Shown one piece after another: positions 7,534 to 14,155 of a DNA stretch of 15,855 bases. Every line of letters begins with the position of its first letter. The first letter of the stretch is position 1. Under the pieces are notes generated by a model. It saw nothing but the letters and a program-made list of their open reading frames with translations, did not search any database and was not told where the DNA came from. This DNA comes from an uncultured Bacteroidales bacterium (GTDB lineage Bacteria > Bacteroidota > Bacteroidia > Bacteroidales > F082), in the NCBI GenBank assembly GCA_937877465.1, contig CALFIT010000067.1, positions 1 through 15,855 of the forward strand, given 5' to 3'. The translations under genes and the position numbers were made by a program.

Positions 7534-8190
7534 ATGAATATGGATTTGTCCTATATTAGAAGTTTGGTCGGACAAAACGAGTCCGCCTCCGTTGAGTTAA
7601 AAAGCTCTACTGGCCAACTCGAAAGAGGCATGGAAACGCTTTGCGCTTTTCTGAATGCTGAAGGAGGCTCTGTTGTTTTTGGTGTGGAAGATGACGGGAA
7701 AATCGTGGGACAACAGGTCGCCGACAAGACCAAAAGGCAGATTGCAGAATGTTTGCGGCAGTTTGAACCTTTCCCGTATAATCCTTTGATTGCAAAGGGG
7801 TACTATTACAGGGAACTGTTTGAGAATTGGGGCAGGGGCATCCGTTTGATGGTGGATGAATGTAGGAATGTGGGTTTAAGGGAACCGTTTCTCTCCTCTA
7901 ATGAATACTTGGTTACGACGGTTTTTTATCATAATGATGCAAGTGTTTCGTTACCGAATAAATTGCAGGATAAATTGCAGGATAAATTGCAGGATAAATT
8001 GCTCGAGTTGCTTGGTGAGCATCCTAATATTACGGTCAAAGAGTTGGTGGTATTGTTGGAAGTGTCAGAGAGAGCCGTGTATTACAATTTGAAGCACTTG
8101 GCGGATAAGGGACTGATTGTTCGTGTTGGTGCCCGCAAAAACGGCCATTGGCAGGTGAACATAGCAAAGGAGGAGGAAAAAGATGCCTAA
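7534..8190 (+). CDS. AlbA_2 (Schlafen-like) / winged-helix protein with internal deletion
   Basis: This 218-residue protein joins three parts. Residues 16-59 (ESASVELKSS, then LCAFLNAEGGSVVFGVEDDG) are the start of an AlbA_2 domain. Residues 83-106 (NPLIAKGYYYRELFENWGRG) match the late GHKL-like ATPase segment of the same protein family, and 157-208 form a winged helix. Full-length relatives have roughly 200-250 more residues between the first and second parts, so the gene seems to carry an in-frame internal deletion around bases 7762-7783. A 12-bp tandem repeat encodes QDKL units at 142-156. The start is ATG 7534 or 7540. The last 8 bases overlap the next clipped GT start. The likely role is nucleic-acid binding or regulation, but activity of the shortened form is uncertain. 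Confidence 0.75.
   Translation: MNMDLSYIRSLVGQNESASVELKSSTGQLERGMETLCAFLNAEGGSVVFGVEDDGKIVGQQVADKTKRQIAECLRQFEPFPYNPLIAKGYYYRELFENWGRGIRLMVDECRNVGLREPFLSSNEYLVTTVFYHNDASVSLPNKLQDKLQDKLQDKLLELLGEHPNITVKELVVLLEVSERAVYYNLKHLADKGLIVRVGARKNGHWQVNIAKEEEKDA
7957..8001 (+). repeat. 12-bp tandem repeat (GATAAATTGCAG) encoding a QDKL linker
   Basis: Almost four copies of a 12-bp unit encode NKLQDKLQDKLQDKL, directly before the winged helix. The unit contains TAAATT, also seen in the repeat linkers at 9990-10109 and 11191-11277. Confidence 0.9.
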
Positions 8191-8260
8191 TCTCCATATC
8201 CCCATCCTCCTTATCACCTTCAACCGCCCCGATCACACCAGGCGGGTGCTGGAAAATTGA
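8183..8260 (+). pseudogene. Clipped 5' end of an FNRP-type glycosyltransferase (repeat copy R2)
   Basis: The 25-codon frame starts MPNLHIPILLITFNRPDHTR and stops at TGA 8258-8260, right after the codons for RVLEN. The ATG overlaps the last 8 bases (ATGCCTAA) of the winged-helix gene, as would suit translational coupling of a GT to the gene before it. Homology to the GT family ends after GTGCTGGAAA at 8255. It shares 39 identical bases with copy R1. It is non-functional as an enzyme. Confidence 0.82.
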
Positions 8261-8332
8261 TTTAGTGTGTTTGCAAAGGAAAAAACATTGGAGTTGCTTC
8301 GGCATAGCGGGAAGGCGATGCTCGGATAAAAC

Positions 8333-8346
8333 ATTTTTTAAAAAAT
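8333..8346. promoter_or_regulatory. AT palindrome in the leader of the ATPase-nuclease gene
   Basis: A perfect 14-bp palindrome (ATTTTTTAAAAAAT) lies 23 bp before the GTG start at 8369, in the 108-bp non-coding gap after copy R2. It may be an operator or part of a promoter. AT-rich palindromes arise easily by chance, and I see no clear Bacteroides -33/-7 pair here. Confidence 0.3.
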
Positions 8347-8368
8347 CATTTCTATAAAAATCATAGTT

Positions 8369-9742
8369 GTGAGATTCATTGACAGAGAGAAAGAGATAGG
8401 GCGACTACGAGACAGGTTGCTTGGCGATGGGAGGGTTTTCATCGTGGTTTATGGTCGGCGAAGATTCGGGAAATCGACGCTAATACGCCATGTTATGCGA
8501 AACGACGATGTCTATTACATGGCCGAAAAAAACGAAATGACAATGCAACTGTCGCTTTTGCAGCAGGCTATTGCTTCTGTTTATCCATCATTCACCGGCA
8601 TGACTTTTGGCTCTTGGGAGGGAGTGCTTCTTAATTTCAATGAAATATGCAGGGGCGGTTCCACCTTGGTTTTGGACGAGTTTCCCTATTTGGTAAAGGC
8701 ATGTCCTTCACTGCCGTCAACTTTGCAACGGCTGATTGACAGCCGCATACTGAAATTCAATCTCATCATTTGCGGTTCTTCGCAAAGAATGATGCAAAAG
8801 ATGGTTTTGGATGCATCCGAGCCACTCTATGGCAGAGCCGACGAAAGGTTGAATTTGCAGCCTATACCGGTGAGGTACTGGAAAGAGGAGTTTCAACTCT
8901 CTGCCACTCAAGTCGTTGAAGAATACAGCGTATGGGGCGGCGTCCCTAGATATTGGGAATTGCGTGAACGGGAGAGCAGTTTCGAAGATGCCTTGGATAA
9001 TTTGCTGCTCGACCCCAACGGACTGCTTTACGACGAGCCACTTACCCTCTTTTTCGACGAAGATGGCAAGGGCTCCTTGTACACTTCCATTATGAATGCA
9101 TTGGGCGCAGGAAACAGGCAGTATTCCCGTTTGGCAAGTGCCGTGGGCAAAAAAACCACAGAACTTTCCGTCCCATTGAAAAACCTGGGTGAGATGTCGT
9201 TCATAGCCAAGGAAGTGCCTTTTGGCGAATCGGAAAAGAAAAGCAAAAAAACCTTGTATCGCATCGCCGATCCATTTATGGATTTTTACTATCATTTTGT
9301 CTCGCCAAACAAGTCTTTGCTTGCCATTGGGAGAAACGGAAGAGTGAAAGACATCATACGAAATCAGTTCAACACTTATGTCGGCGACTATTGGGAGCTT
9401 TTTTGTAGGACTGCCGTTTCCGGCAACGAGTTAGAGGGCCACAATTGGATGATGGCCAAACGCTGGTGGGGCACCGTTTTGAATGAAAAAGGGGAACAGG
9501 AACAGGTGGAGTTTGATGTAGTGGCCGAAAGTGACGATAAAAAATACCTGTTGATAGGTGAATGTAAATGGCAAAAGCCCGATTACGCAGAACGCCTGCT
9601 TGCCGAACTCAAGAGGAAATCCTTGCTTGTCCCATTCATAGGTAAACATAAGGTTATCTATGCTCTGTTCCTGAAAAACAAACCTATAGATGAAGTGGAC
9701 GCCCCAGTTTTTCTACCCGACGATGTGCTACCTTATTGTTGA
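8369..9742 (+). CDS. AAA-type ATPase fused to a PD-(D/E)XK nuclease-like (DUF234-type) domain
   Basis: This 457-residue protein appears complete. The ATPase part has Walker A GRRRFGKST (29-37), Walker B TLVLDEFPYL (99-108) and a sensor segment LIICGSSQRMM (132-142), the pattern of the archaeal-type ATPase_2 family (STAND/MNS group). A helical middle part follows. The C-terminal domain has EFDVV (381-385) and IGECKW (396-401), which fit the D...E-x-K motif of PD-(D/E)XK nuclease-fold domains, as in DUF234 proteins. The start is GTG at 8369; an in-frame stop at 8354 rules out an upstream start. The family is common in archaea and Bacteroidetes, and its function is poorly defined; defence or mobile-element roles have been suggested. 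It is the only full-length member of the cassette series, lying between clipped GT starts R2 and R3. Confidence 0.85.
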   Translation: MRFIDREKEIGRLRDRLLGDGRVFIVVYGRRRFGKSTLIRHVMRNDDVYYMAEKNEMTMQLSLLQQAIASVYPSFTGMTFGSWEGVLLNFNEICRGGSTLVLDEFPYLVKACPSLPSTLQRLIDSRILKFNLIICGSSQRMMQKMVLDASEPLYGRADERLNLQPIPVRYWKEEFQLSATQVVEEYSVWGGVPRYWELRERESSFEDALDNLLLDPNGLLYDEPLTLFFDEDGKGSLYTSIMNALGAGNRQYSRLASAVGKKTTELSVPLKNLGEMSFIAKEVPFGESEKKSKKTLYRIADPFMDFYYHFVSPNKSLLAIGRNGRVKDIIRNQFNTYVGDYWELFCRTAVSGNELEGHNWMMAKRWWGTVLNEKGEQEQVEFDVVAESDDKKYLLIGECKWQKPDYAERLLAELKRKSLLVPFIGKHKVIYALFLKNKPIDEVDAPVFLPDDVLPYC

Positions 9743-9789
9743 TTATGGCTGTTTTTGGAAGTGTTGGATGTATGTGCATTGAACAAGAA

Positions 9790-9876
9790 ATGACATCCCC
9801 ATCCGTCCTCCTCATCGCCTTCAACCGTCCCGAGCATACGCGGCGGGTGCTGGAAATAAATAATAAGAAATGTTGA
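9790..9876 (+). pseudogene. Clipped 5' end of an FNRP-type glycosyltransferase (repeat copy R3)
   Basis: The 28-codon frame starts MTSPSVLLIAFNRPEHTRRV and stops at 9874-9876. Family similarity ends after GTGCTGGAAA, at the same point as in copy R2, and then switches to the unrelated codons INNKKC. The end overlaps the start of the next small gene (ATG 9870). It differs from R1 and R2 at several bases (CGTCCCGAGCATACG), so it derives from a different paralogue rather than a simple duplication. Confidence 0.82.
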
Positions 9877-10322
9877 CTCAAGACAAAATATACGACTTGC
9901 TCCGTAGGGGCGAAAAGCCGGTGCTTAACGAACGCTATGAATTGCAAATCGTGGAGCTTTCGTTTGGCGGGATGAACCGTGAGGAAGGCAATCCGCCTGT
10001 AAATCCCGAAAATCCGCCTGTAAATTCCGAAAATCTGCCTGTAAATTCCGAAAATCTGCCTGTAAATCCCCAAAATCTGCCTGTAAATTCTGAGAATCTG
10101 CCTGTAAATCTTGGCGAATTAGACAAACATATTTTAATGGAAATGATGGCTAAGCCCAAGTTGACATACGCAGAATTGGCAACTTTAGTTGGAAAAACTA
10201 GGGAAACCATACGGATTCATATCAAGTCATTGAAAGAAAAAGGGTTAATCACCCGCGTTGGTTCCGACAAGGATGGCCATTGGCAGGTGAACATATCAAA
10301 GGAGGAAAACAAAGATGTCTGA
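9870..10322 (+). CDS. Small winged-helix protein with tandem-repeat linker
   Basis: This 150-residue protein has three parts: an N-terminal stretch of about 40 residues I cannot assign, a repeat linker of seven-residue units (NLPVNSE-type, residues 41-80), and a winged-helix DNA-binding domain (85-142) with TYAELATLVGKTRETIRIHI as its recognition region. Its end, LITRVGSDKDGHWQVNISKEE, is clearly homologous to the end of the protein at 7534 (LIVRVGARKNGHWQVNIAKEE), so the two share a C-terminal module. Like that gene, its last 8 bases (ATGTCTGA) overlap the next clipped GT start. It may be the leftover of a larger AlbA_2- or ATPase-type protein that has lost its body, or a genuine small regulator. 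Confidence 0.7.
   Translation: MLTQDKIYDLLRRGEKPVLNERYELQIVELSFGGMNREEGNPPVNPENPPVNSENLPVNSENLPVNPQNLPVNSENLPVNLGELDKHILMEMMAKPKLTYAELATLVGKTRETIRIHIKSLKEKGLITRVGSDKDGHWQVNISKEENKDV
9990..10109 (+). repeat. 21-bp tandem repeat encoding NLPVNSE units
   Basis: Five full 21-bp units and a partial sixth encode NPPVNPE / NPPVNSE / NLPVNSE / NLPVNPQ / NLPVNSE / NLPVN. The units are not identical; the core TGTAAATTCCGAAAATCTGC is best kept. The repeats lie in coding sequence before the winged helix. Confidence 0.92.
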
Positions 10323-10395
10323 TATTCATTCCCCCATCCTCCTCATCGCCTTCAACCGCCTCGGTCATAGGCTGGTGGATAAAAAGCGAATCTGA
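10315..10395 (+). pseudogene. Clipped 5' end of an FNRP-type glycosyltransferase (repeat copy R4)
   Basis: The 26-codon frame starts MSDIHSPILLIAFNR and then diverges earlier than the other copies (LGHRLVDKKRI), stopping at 10393-10395. The ATG overlaps the preceding winged-helix gene by 8 bases, as in R2. It is the most degraded copy: the P-x-HTRR part is lost, with only a fragment resembling it at 10366-10378. Confidence 0.75.
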
Positions 10396-10410
10396 AAAAA
10401 AGATTATCTT

Positions 10411-11454
10411 ATGGGACTTTACATCAATACGGGAAATGAAGGCTTCCGCTCGGCACGCAATGGCGAGTATGTCGATAAGAGCTTGCTCATCGACGTGGTC
10501 AACGCCTCGCTCAATTCCGAGCGGCAGTTTATATGCGTCAGCCGTGCCCGCAGGTTCGGCAAGTCGATGGCGGCTCGAATGCTCAACGCCTACTACGACC
10601 AGTCCTGCCAGTCAGAAGCGTTGTTCGCCGACCTGAAGATTGCTGCAAAGCCTTCGTTCAAGGAGAACCTGAACAGATTCCCCGTGCTCTTTGTGGACAT
10701 GACGAACTTCATCACCCGTTATCGCAACCGTGACGACATTGTTGAGCATATCGAACACGACCTTGTGGCGGAATTGGAAAGCGCCTATCCCGACGTGCAG
10801 CATAATACCAAGGGGGAATTGCTCCCACTGCTCAACGACATCGTGGCGCAGGCCGAGCCGCAGAAATTCATCATGATCATCGACGAATGGGATGCCATCC
10901 TGCGTGAGTTTCCCGCAGGCAGCGAGGCCACTACAAGGTTTATCGACTTCCTGCGCCTGCTGTTCAAGTCGGGCAATTCCATGTCGGTCTTTGCTTGCGT
11001 CGACATGCCGGCCCTCGTTCTCGAACTGAAGTATGATCAGGATGCCTCAACTGCCCTCAACCAAATTCAAGCCAAACATTACACCGACTCGCTGCTGGAC
11101 TATGTGGGCGAGGTCGTATTGGTTGGCATCAACTACGACAAAAAGACCAAACGGCATCAATGCGTCATCGGAAAGATGGAAAAAGGCAAAACTTCCGATA
11201 AATTTCCGATAAATGTCGGAACTTCCGATAAAACTTCCGATAAATTTCCGATAAAATCGAAAATTTCCGATAAATTGGTGGCGATTGTGGAATATATGGA
11301 AGCCCATCAGGGAACGATAACCCAAGTGGAGGTGGCCGCCATGTTCGGCGTCAGCGACCGGCAGGCGCGCAACTACCTGAACCTGCTCGTCGTCCAAGGA
11401 AAAGTGGAGCCGATAGGGGCTAACAAGAATAGAATATACAAATTGTTAATTTGA
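10411..11454 (+). CDS. AAA-ATPase / PD-(D/E)XK protein with internal deletion and C-terminal winged helix
   Basis: The N-terminal half resembles AAA-ATPase-like (PF09820-type) proteins: a first segment with GEYVDKSLLID, Walker A-like SRARRFGKSMA (44-54) and Walker B IMIIDEWD (154-161). After LLFKSGNS (184-190) it jumps to ALVLELKYDQ (201-210) and LVGINYDKKTK (237-247), which belong to the PD-(D/E)XK domain at the far end of these proteins. About 200 or more family residues appear to be missing at roughly bases 10972-11010. A repeat linker (261-289) and a winged helix (290-345, recognition part FGVSDRQARNYL) follow. The frame stays open, but the nuclease core lacks its first acidic residues and is probably inactive. 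The stop lies 6 nt before the intact FNRP transferase. This family occurs in many Bacteroidetes; its role is unclear. Confidence 0.78.
   Translation: MGLYINTGNEGFRSARNGEYVDKSLLIDVVNASLNSERQFICVSRARRFGKSMAARMLNAYYDQSCQSEALFADLKIAAKPSFKENLNRFPVLFVDMTNFITRYRNRDDIVEHIEHDLVAELESAYPDVQHNTKGELLPLLNDIVAQAEPQKFIMIIDEWDAILREFPAGSEATTRFIDFLRLLFKSGNSMSVFACVDMPALVLELKYDQDASTALNQIQAKHYTDSLLDYVGEVVLVGINYDKKTKRHQCVIGKMEKGKTSDKFPINVGTSDKTSDKFPIKSKISDKLVAIVEYMEAHQGTITQVEVAAMFGVSDRQARNYLNLLVVQGKVEPIGANKNRIYKLLI
11191..11277 (+). repeat. Repeats of TTCCGATAAA encoding a SDKFPI-type linker
   Basis: Six copies of the 10-base core TTCCGATAAA occur in 87 bp with irregular spacing, encoding TSDKFPINVG, TSDK, TSDKFPIKSK and ISDKL. 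The linker stands directly before the winged helix, as in the proteins at 7534 and 9870. Confidence 0.9.
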
Positions 11455-11460
11455 TAACTG

Positions 11461-12429
11461 ATGTCAACCTTTACCCCCATCCTCCTCATCACCTTCAACC
11501 GCCCTGAGCATACACGACGGACCATTGATGCGTTGCGTGTTCAGCATCCGCCTTTGGTATATGTGTTCCAAGACGGACCGCGCCAAAACAATGAAAGCGA
11601 TCGCGAAAAATGCCGGCAGGTCAGGCAAGTAATTGAAGATAGTGTTGATTGGCCTTGTGAGTTGCATACATCTTTCTCTGAAGTGAATAGAGGCTGTCGT
11701 GATGCCATAATATTTGCCATCACGGAAGTCCTCAAATTGCATGAGTCTGTTATTGTGGTTGAAGATGACATCATCACTTCGCCTGCTTTCTATACCTATA
11801 TGTGCAAGGCTCTTGAGCATTATAAAGATCGAAAAACCGTTTTTTCCATTAGCGGACATAGCCATTCGCCAAACAGGTTCCAAGTACCAACAGACTATCC
11901 TTATGATGTATATGCTTCTCCTCGTTTGTTCAATTGGGGTTGGGGGACATGGCGCGACCGTTGGGAACAAACCGACTGGTCGATGTCGTATTATGAAGGC
12001 TTTATGAAACATCCGTATGAACGTCAGGCTTTTAATAGGGGCGGCGACGACATGGTTCCAATGTTGGTGGATGAGAAAGAGGGAAGAAGCAGCGCATGGG
12101 ACATTCAGTTTGCTTTTGCACATTTCAGGAATCATGCCGTATCAATAGTCCCTTGTGTTAGTTATACTCATAATATTGGTATGGATGGGTCGGGGACTCA
12201 TTGTCAACCATCAGCCGTCGGGAGTTTTGACTATTCTCTTTTGAACCAAAACGACTGTCCCGTGTTCCTTGATAATTTGTACTTCGATAGTAGAATCATC
12301 AATTTGTTATACTCGGCATTCGCGAGAAAAAAACGTCCCAAATGGCAAAAACTTGTCAATTTTGTTGCGCGTAAGTTGGGAATGGAACCTCCATTTGCTA
12401 TCAAAAAGAGAGTTTATGCAGAATGCTAA
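11461..12429 (+). CDS. Intact FNRP-type GT-A glycosyltransferase (family copy R5)
   Basis: This 322-residue protein begins MSTFTPILLITFNRPEHTRR, the same start as the four clipped frames upstream, and here continues into a complete enzyme. VYVFQDGPR (34-41) follows, then VVEDDI (99-104) as the metal-binding acidic motif, and FNWGWGTWRDRW as a conserved aromatic segment. This looks like the Bacteroidetes GT-A group often annotated as sugar transferase or HlpA-like. It has no membrane segment. The ATG is 6 nt after the preceding gene, and the stop overlaps the next gene by 14 nt, so it is probably co-transcribed with the GT4. It presumably adds a sugar to the growing polysaccharide unit; donor and acceptor are unknown. 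Confidence 0.88.
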   Translation: MSTFTPILLITFNRPEHTRRTIDALRVQHPPLVYVFQDGPRQNNESDREKCRQVRQVIEDSVDWPCELHTSFSEVNRGCRDAIIFAITEVLKLHESVIVVEDDIITSPAFYTYMCKALEHYKDRKTVFSISGHSHSPNRFQVPTDYPYDVYASPRLFNWGWGTWRDRWEQTDWSMSYYEGFMKHPYERQAFNRGGDDMVPMLVDEKEGRSSAWDIQFAFAHFRNHAVSIVPCVSYTHNIGMDGSGTHCQPSAVGSFDYSLLNQNDCPVFLDNLYFDSRIINLLYSAFARKKRPKWQKLVNFVARKLGMEPPFAIKKRVYAEC

Positions 12430-13699
12430 AGTCCTTTCCGTATGCACCTCGCTCGGTGGCGGGGCGGGCCGCGCGGCCTACCGCATCCATCAGGGGGTGC
12501 GTGGGCTTGGCGTCGACAGTCGTATGTTGTTGAAAGATGGTAGGAGCAACGATCCAAGCATCCTCACCTTGGAAGGGTTTGCCCCGAATAATCCGCTCTA
12601 TAAGGCTTTCGACTGGACGCGCAACAAGTGCAAGAACAAAATACAGCACTACCGTTGGAACCAATATCCCGACCGCGACAAGGTCTTCATGTCCGACCTG
12701 CGTGGGACGGACTTGCATGGGGCCTTGCGCAAACTGGATTACGATGTCCTACACTTGCATTGGATCAATCTGCGTTATGTACACATAAAGGATTTGCCGA
12801 AAGGCAAACCCATCGTTTGGACCTTGCACGACAGCTGGCCATTCTGCGGTGTTTGCCATTATTTCTTTGAATGTGAGCGATATAAGCAACAGTGCGGCAG
12901 TTGCCCCTTCCTGCATTCCGACAAAGCCGATGACTTGAGCCATAAAGTGTGGCAAGAAAAGTCTGAGATTTATAAGGATTTGGACTTGCACATCGTGTCG
13001 CCAAGCCGATGGTTGGGCGATTGCGCCAAGCGAAGCAGCCTGTTGGGACGGTTCCCGGTGACGGTAATCCCGAATTGCTTGGACGTAAACGCATTCCGTC
13101 CGCTCGATGAAAAGGAAATTTCGCCCAGGTGGAAGAAACTGATGGCTATTGGAAGAAATAAACATTTGGCTCTTTTTGGGGCTAATAATGCAACGCAAGA
13201 CAAAATTAAAGGCTTCAGCTATTTGATTTCGGCCTTGAAGCATCTGGAACAGACCGGCCACGGCGACGATTTCGAGTTGGTGGTCTTTGGTGCGTCGGAG
13301 TCCGAGCTGAGCATGGATGTCAATATCCCGATTCATTATGTGGGCTATGTGGGCAACACGGACGAACTGGTGTCGTTGTACAACCTTGCCAGCGTGATGG
13401 TGGTGCCATCGCTGACCGAGAACCTCTCGTGCGCCATTATGGAAAGCCTTTCGTGCGGCACGCCTGTTGCTGGATTCGACATCGGAGGCAATGGCGATAT
13501 GATTGAGCACAAAACCAACGGCTATTTGGCCAAAGAAAAGGACGATGCGGATTTGGCGCAAGGCATCCTGTGGTGTCTTGAAAACAACGCCAACAACCGA
13601 TTAGGCAAGGCCGCCCGCGAGAAAGTGCTGAGGGAATATTCTTTCGATGCAGTTTGTCGGCAGTATAAAGCATTGTATGAAAAAGTCATAAAACAATAA
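12416..13699 (+). CDS. GT4 family glycosyltransferase
   Basis: From ATG 12416 the protein has 427 residues. The frame is open upstream to 12269, but that part only overlaps the previous gene. The start KVLSVCTSLGGGAGRAAYRI has the glycine-rich loop of GT-B enzymes. The middle shows WTLHDSWPFCGVCHYFFECE and a Cys-rich QQCGSCPF stretch, typical of WcaC-like colanic acid or capsule transferases. The C-terminal half has the retaining-GT4 signature E-x7-E (E335 and E343, in TENLSCAIMESLSCGTPV), followed by GFDIGGNGDMI for donor binding. It is cytoplasmic and transfers a sugar during polysaccharide unit assembly. It is followed after only 2 nt by a clipped GT start, so the original operon continued into another transferase. 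Confidence 0.92.
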   Translation: MQNAKVLSVCTSLGGGAGRAAYRIHQGVRGLGVDSRMLLKDGRSNDPSILTLEGFAPNNPLYKAFDWTRNKCKNKIQHYRWNQYPDRDKVFMSDLRGTDLHGALRKLDYDVLHLHWINLRYVHIKDLPKGKPIVWTLHDSWPFCGVCHYFFECERYKQQCGSCPFLHSDKADDLSHKVWQEKSEIYKDLDLHIVSPSRWLGDCAKRSSLLGRFPVTVIPNCLDVNAFRPLDEKEISPRWKKLMAIGRNKHLALFGANNATQDKIKGFSYLISALKHLEQTGHGDDFELVVFGASESELSMDVNIPIHYVGYVGNTDELVSLYNLASVMVVPSLTENLSCAIMESLSCGTPVAGFDIGGNGDMIEHKTNGYLAKEKDDADLAQGILWCLENNANNRLGKAAREKVLREYSFDAVCRQYKALYEKVIKQ

Positions 13700-13701
13700 G
13701 C

Positions 13702-13758
13702 ATGCGCCTCTCCCTCATTACCATTAACCGCAACAATGCAATATTTGTCGTTTTATGA
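13702..13758 (+). pseudogene. Clipped 5' end of a GT2 glycosyltransferase
   Basis: The 18-codon frame MRLSLITINRNNAIFVVL starts 2 nt after the GT4 stop. MRLSLITINRNNA is a standard GT2 opening (strand, then the N-x-N loop), but the frame leaves the family after that and ends at TGA 13756-13758. It is placed like a true operon gene, so I read it as the stump of a GT2 displaced by the hipBA region that follows. Confidence 0.7.
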
Positions 13759-13771
13759 TTGTCATTTCTTA

Positions 13772-13805
13772 CCATAGCGATAATGTTCTTTCTTTTATGG
13801 TATGA
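13772..13805. promoter_or_regulatory. Inverted repeat in the hipB leader (candidate operator)
   Basis: TACCATA and TATGGTA form a perfect 7-bp inverted repeat across this AT-rich stretch, about 45-75 bp before hipB. HipB-type antitoxins usually bind inverted repeats in their own promoter, so this is a candidate operator. No clear promoter pair is visible. Confidence 0.35.
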
Positions 13806-13846
13806 TTTTTGATTTAAACGATAAAATATTATTGTTTATATAGCAA

Positions 13847-14155
13847 ATGATGGACATTTATTCTGCCTCAAACACAGAGTTGATAAGGATGATAGGGCGG
13901 CGGTTCAAGACCTACCGCATCCGGTGTCGGCTGACCCAGCAGGAATTGGCCGAACAGACAGGGGTGAGCGTACCGACCATTCGCTGCTTCGAGAACGGGA
14001 GGACGACCAATGTGTCGTTGCAAGTGTTACTGTCGCTGATGCGGGCCGTGGGACAATTGGAACAAATCGCGCTGCTCTTGCCCGAGCTGCCCGTAAACCC
14101 CAAGGATGTGTTTGAGAAGAAAAACGAACCCAAGCGCGTGAGACATGGAAAATAA
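13847..14155 (+). CDS. hipB: HipB-like Xre-family antitoxin / repressor
   Basis: This 102-residue protein has one helix-turn-helix of the Xre/HTH_3 type at about residues 18-72 (FKTYRIRCRLTQQELAEQTG, then VSVPTIRCFENGRTTNVSLQ). The RxxEN-like FENGR and the following hydrophobic helix are typical. It overlaps the hipA-like gene by 11 nt, the usual order and coupling of hipBA modules, and the leader upstream has an inverted repeat. Its likely jobs are to neutralise the HipA-like kinase and repress the operon. The start is ATG 13847 or 13850. The long AT-rich leader of about 150 bp before it suggests its own promoter inside the polysaccharide operon. Confidence 0.85.
   Translation: MMDIYSASNTELIRMIGRRFKTYRIRCRLTQQELAEQTGVSVPTIRCFENGRTTNVSLQVLLSLMRAVGQLEQIALLLPELPVNPKDVFEKKNEPKRVRHGK

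Noticed and set aside
9684..10073. Minus-strand frame with a striking IYRQIFG-type repeat
   Set aside because: The repeat is the antisense of the 21-bp coding repeat of the winged-helix gene at 9870. The frame also overlaps the end of the ATPase gene and has no other support.
7957..10109. Short repeats resembling a CRISPR array
   Set aside because: Units are 12 or 21 bp, directly tandem, without spacers, in frame inside coding genes, and no cas genes are present.
11047..11397. Minus-strand frame with an IYRKFIGSF-type repeat
   Set aside because: It is antisense to the TTCCGATAAA repeats inside the AAA/PD-(D/E)XK gene, whose plus-strand motifs are recognisable.
12269..12415. Upstream extension of the GT4 gene
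   Set aside because: It lies inside the FNRP transferase gene in another frame. The conserved GT4 start KVLSVCTSLGGG begins right after ATG 12416.
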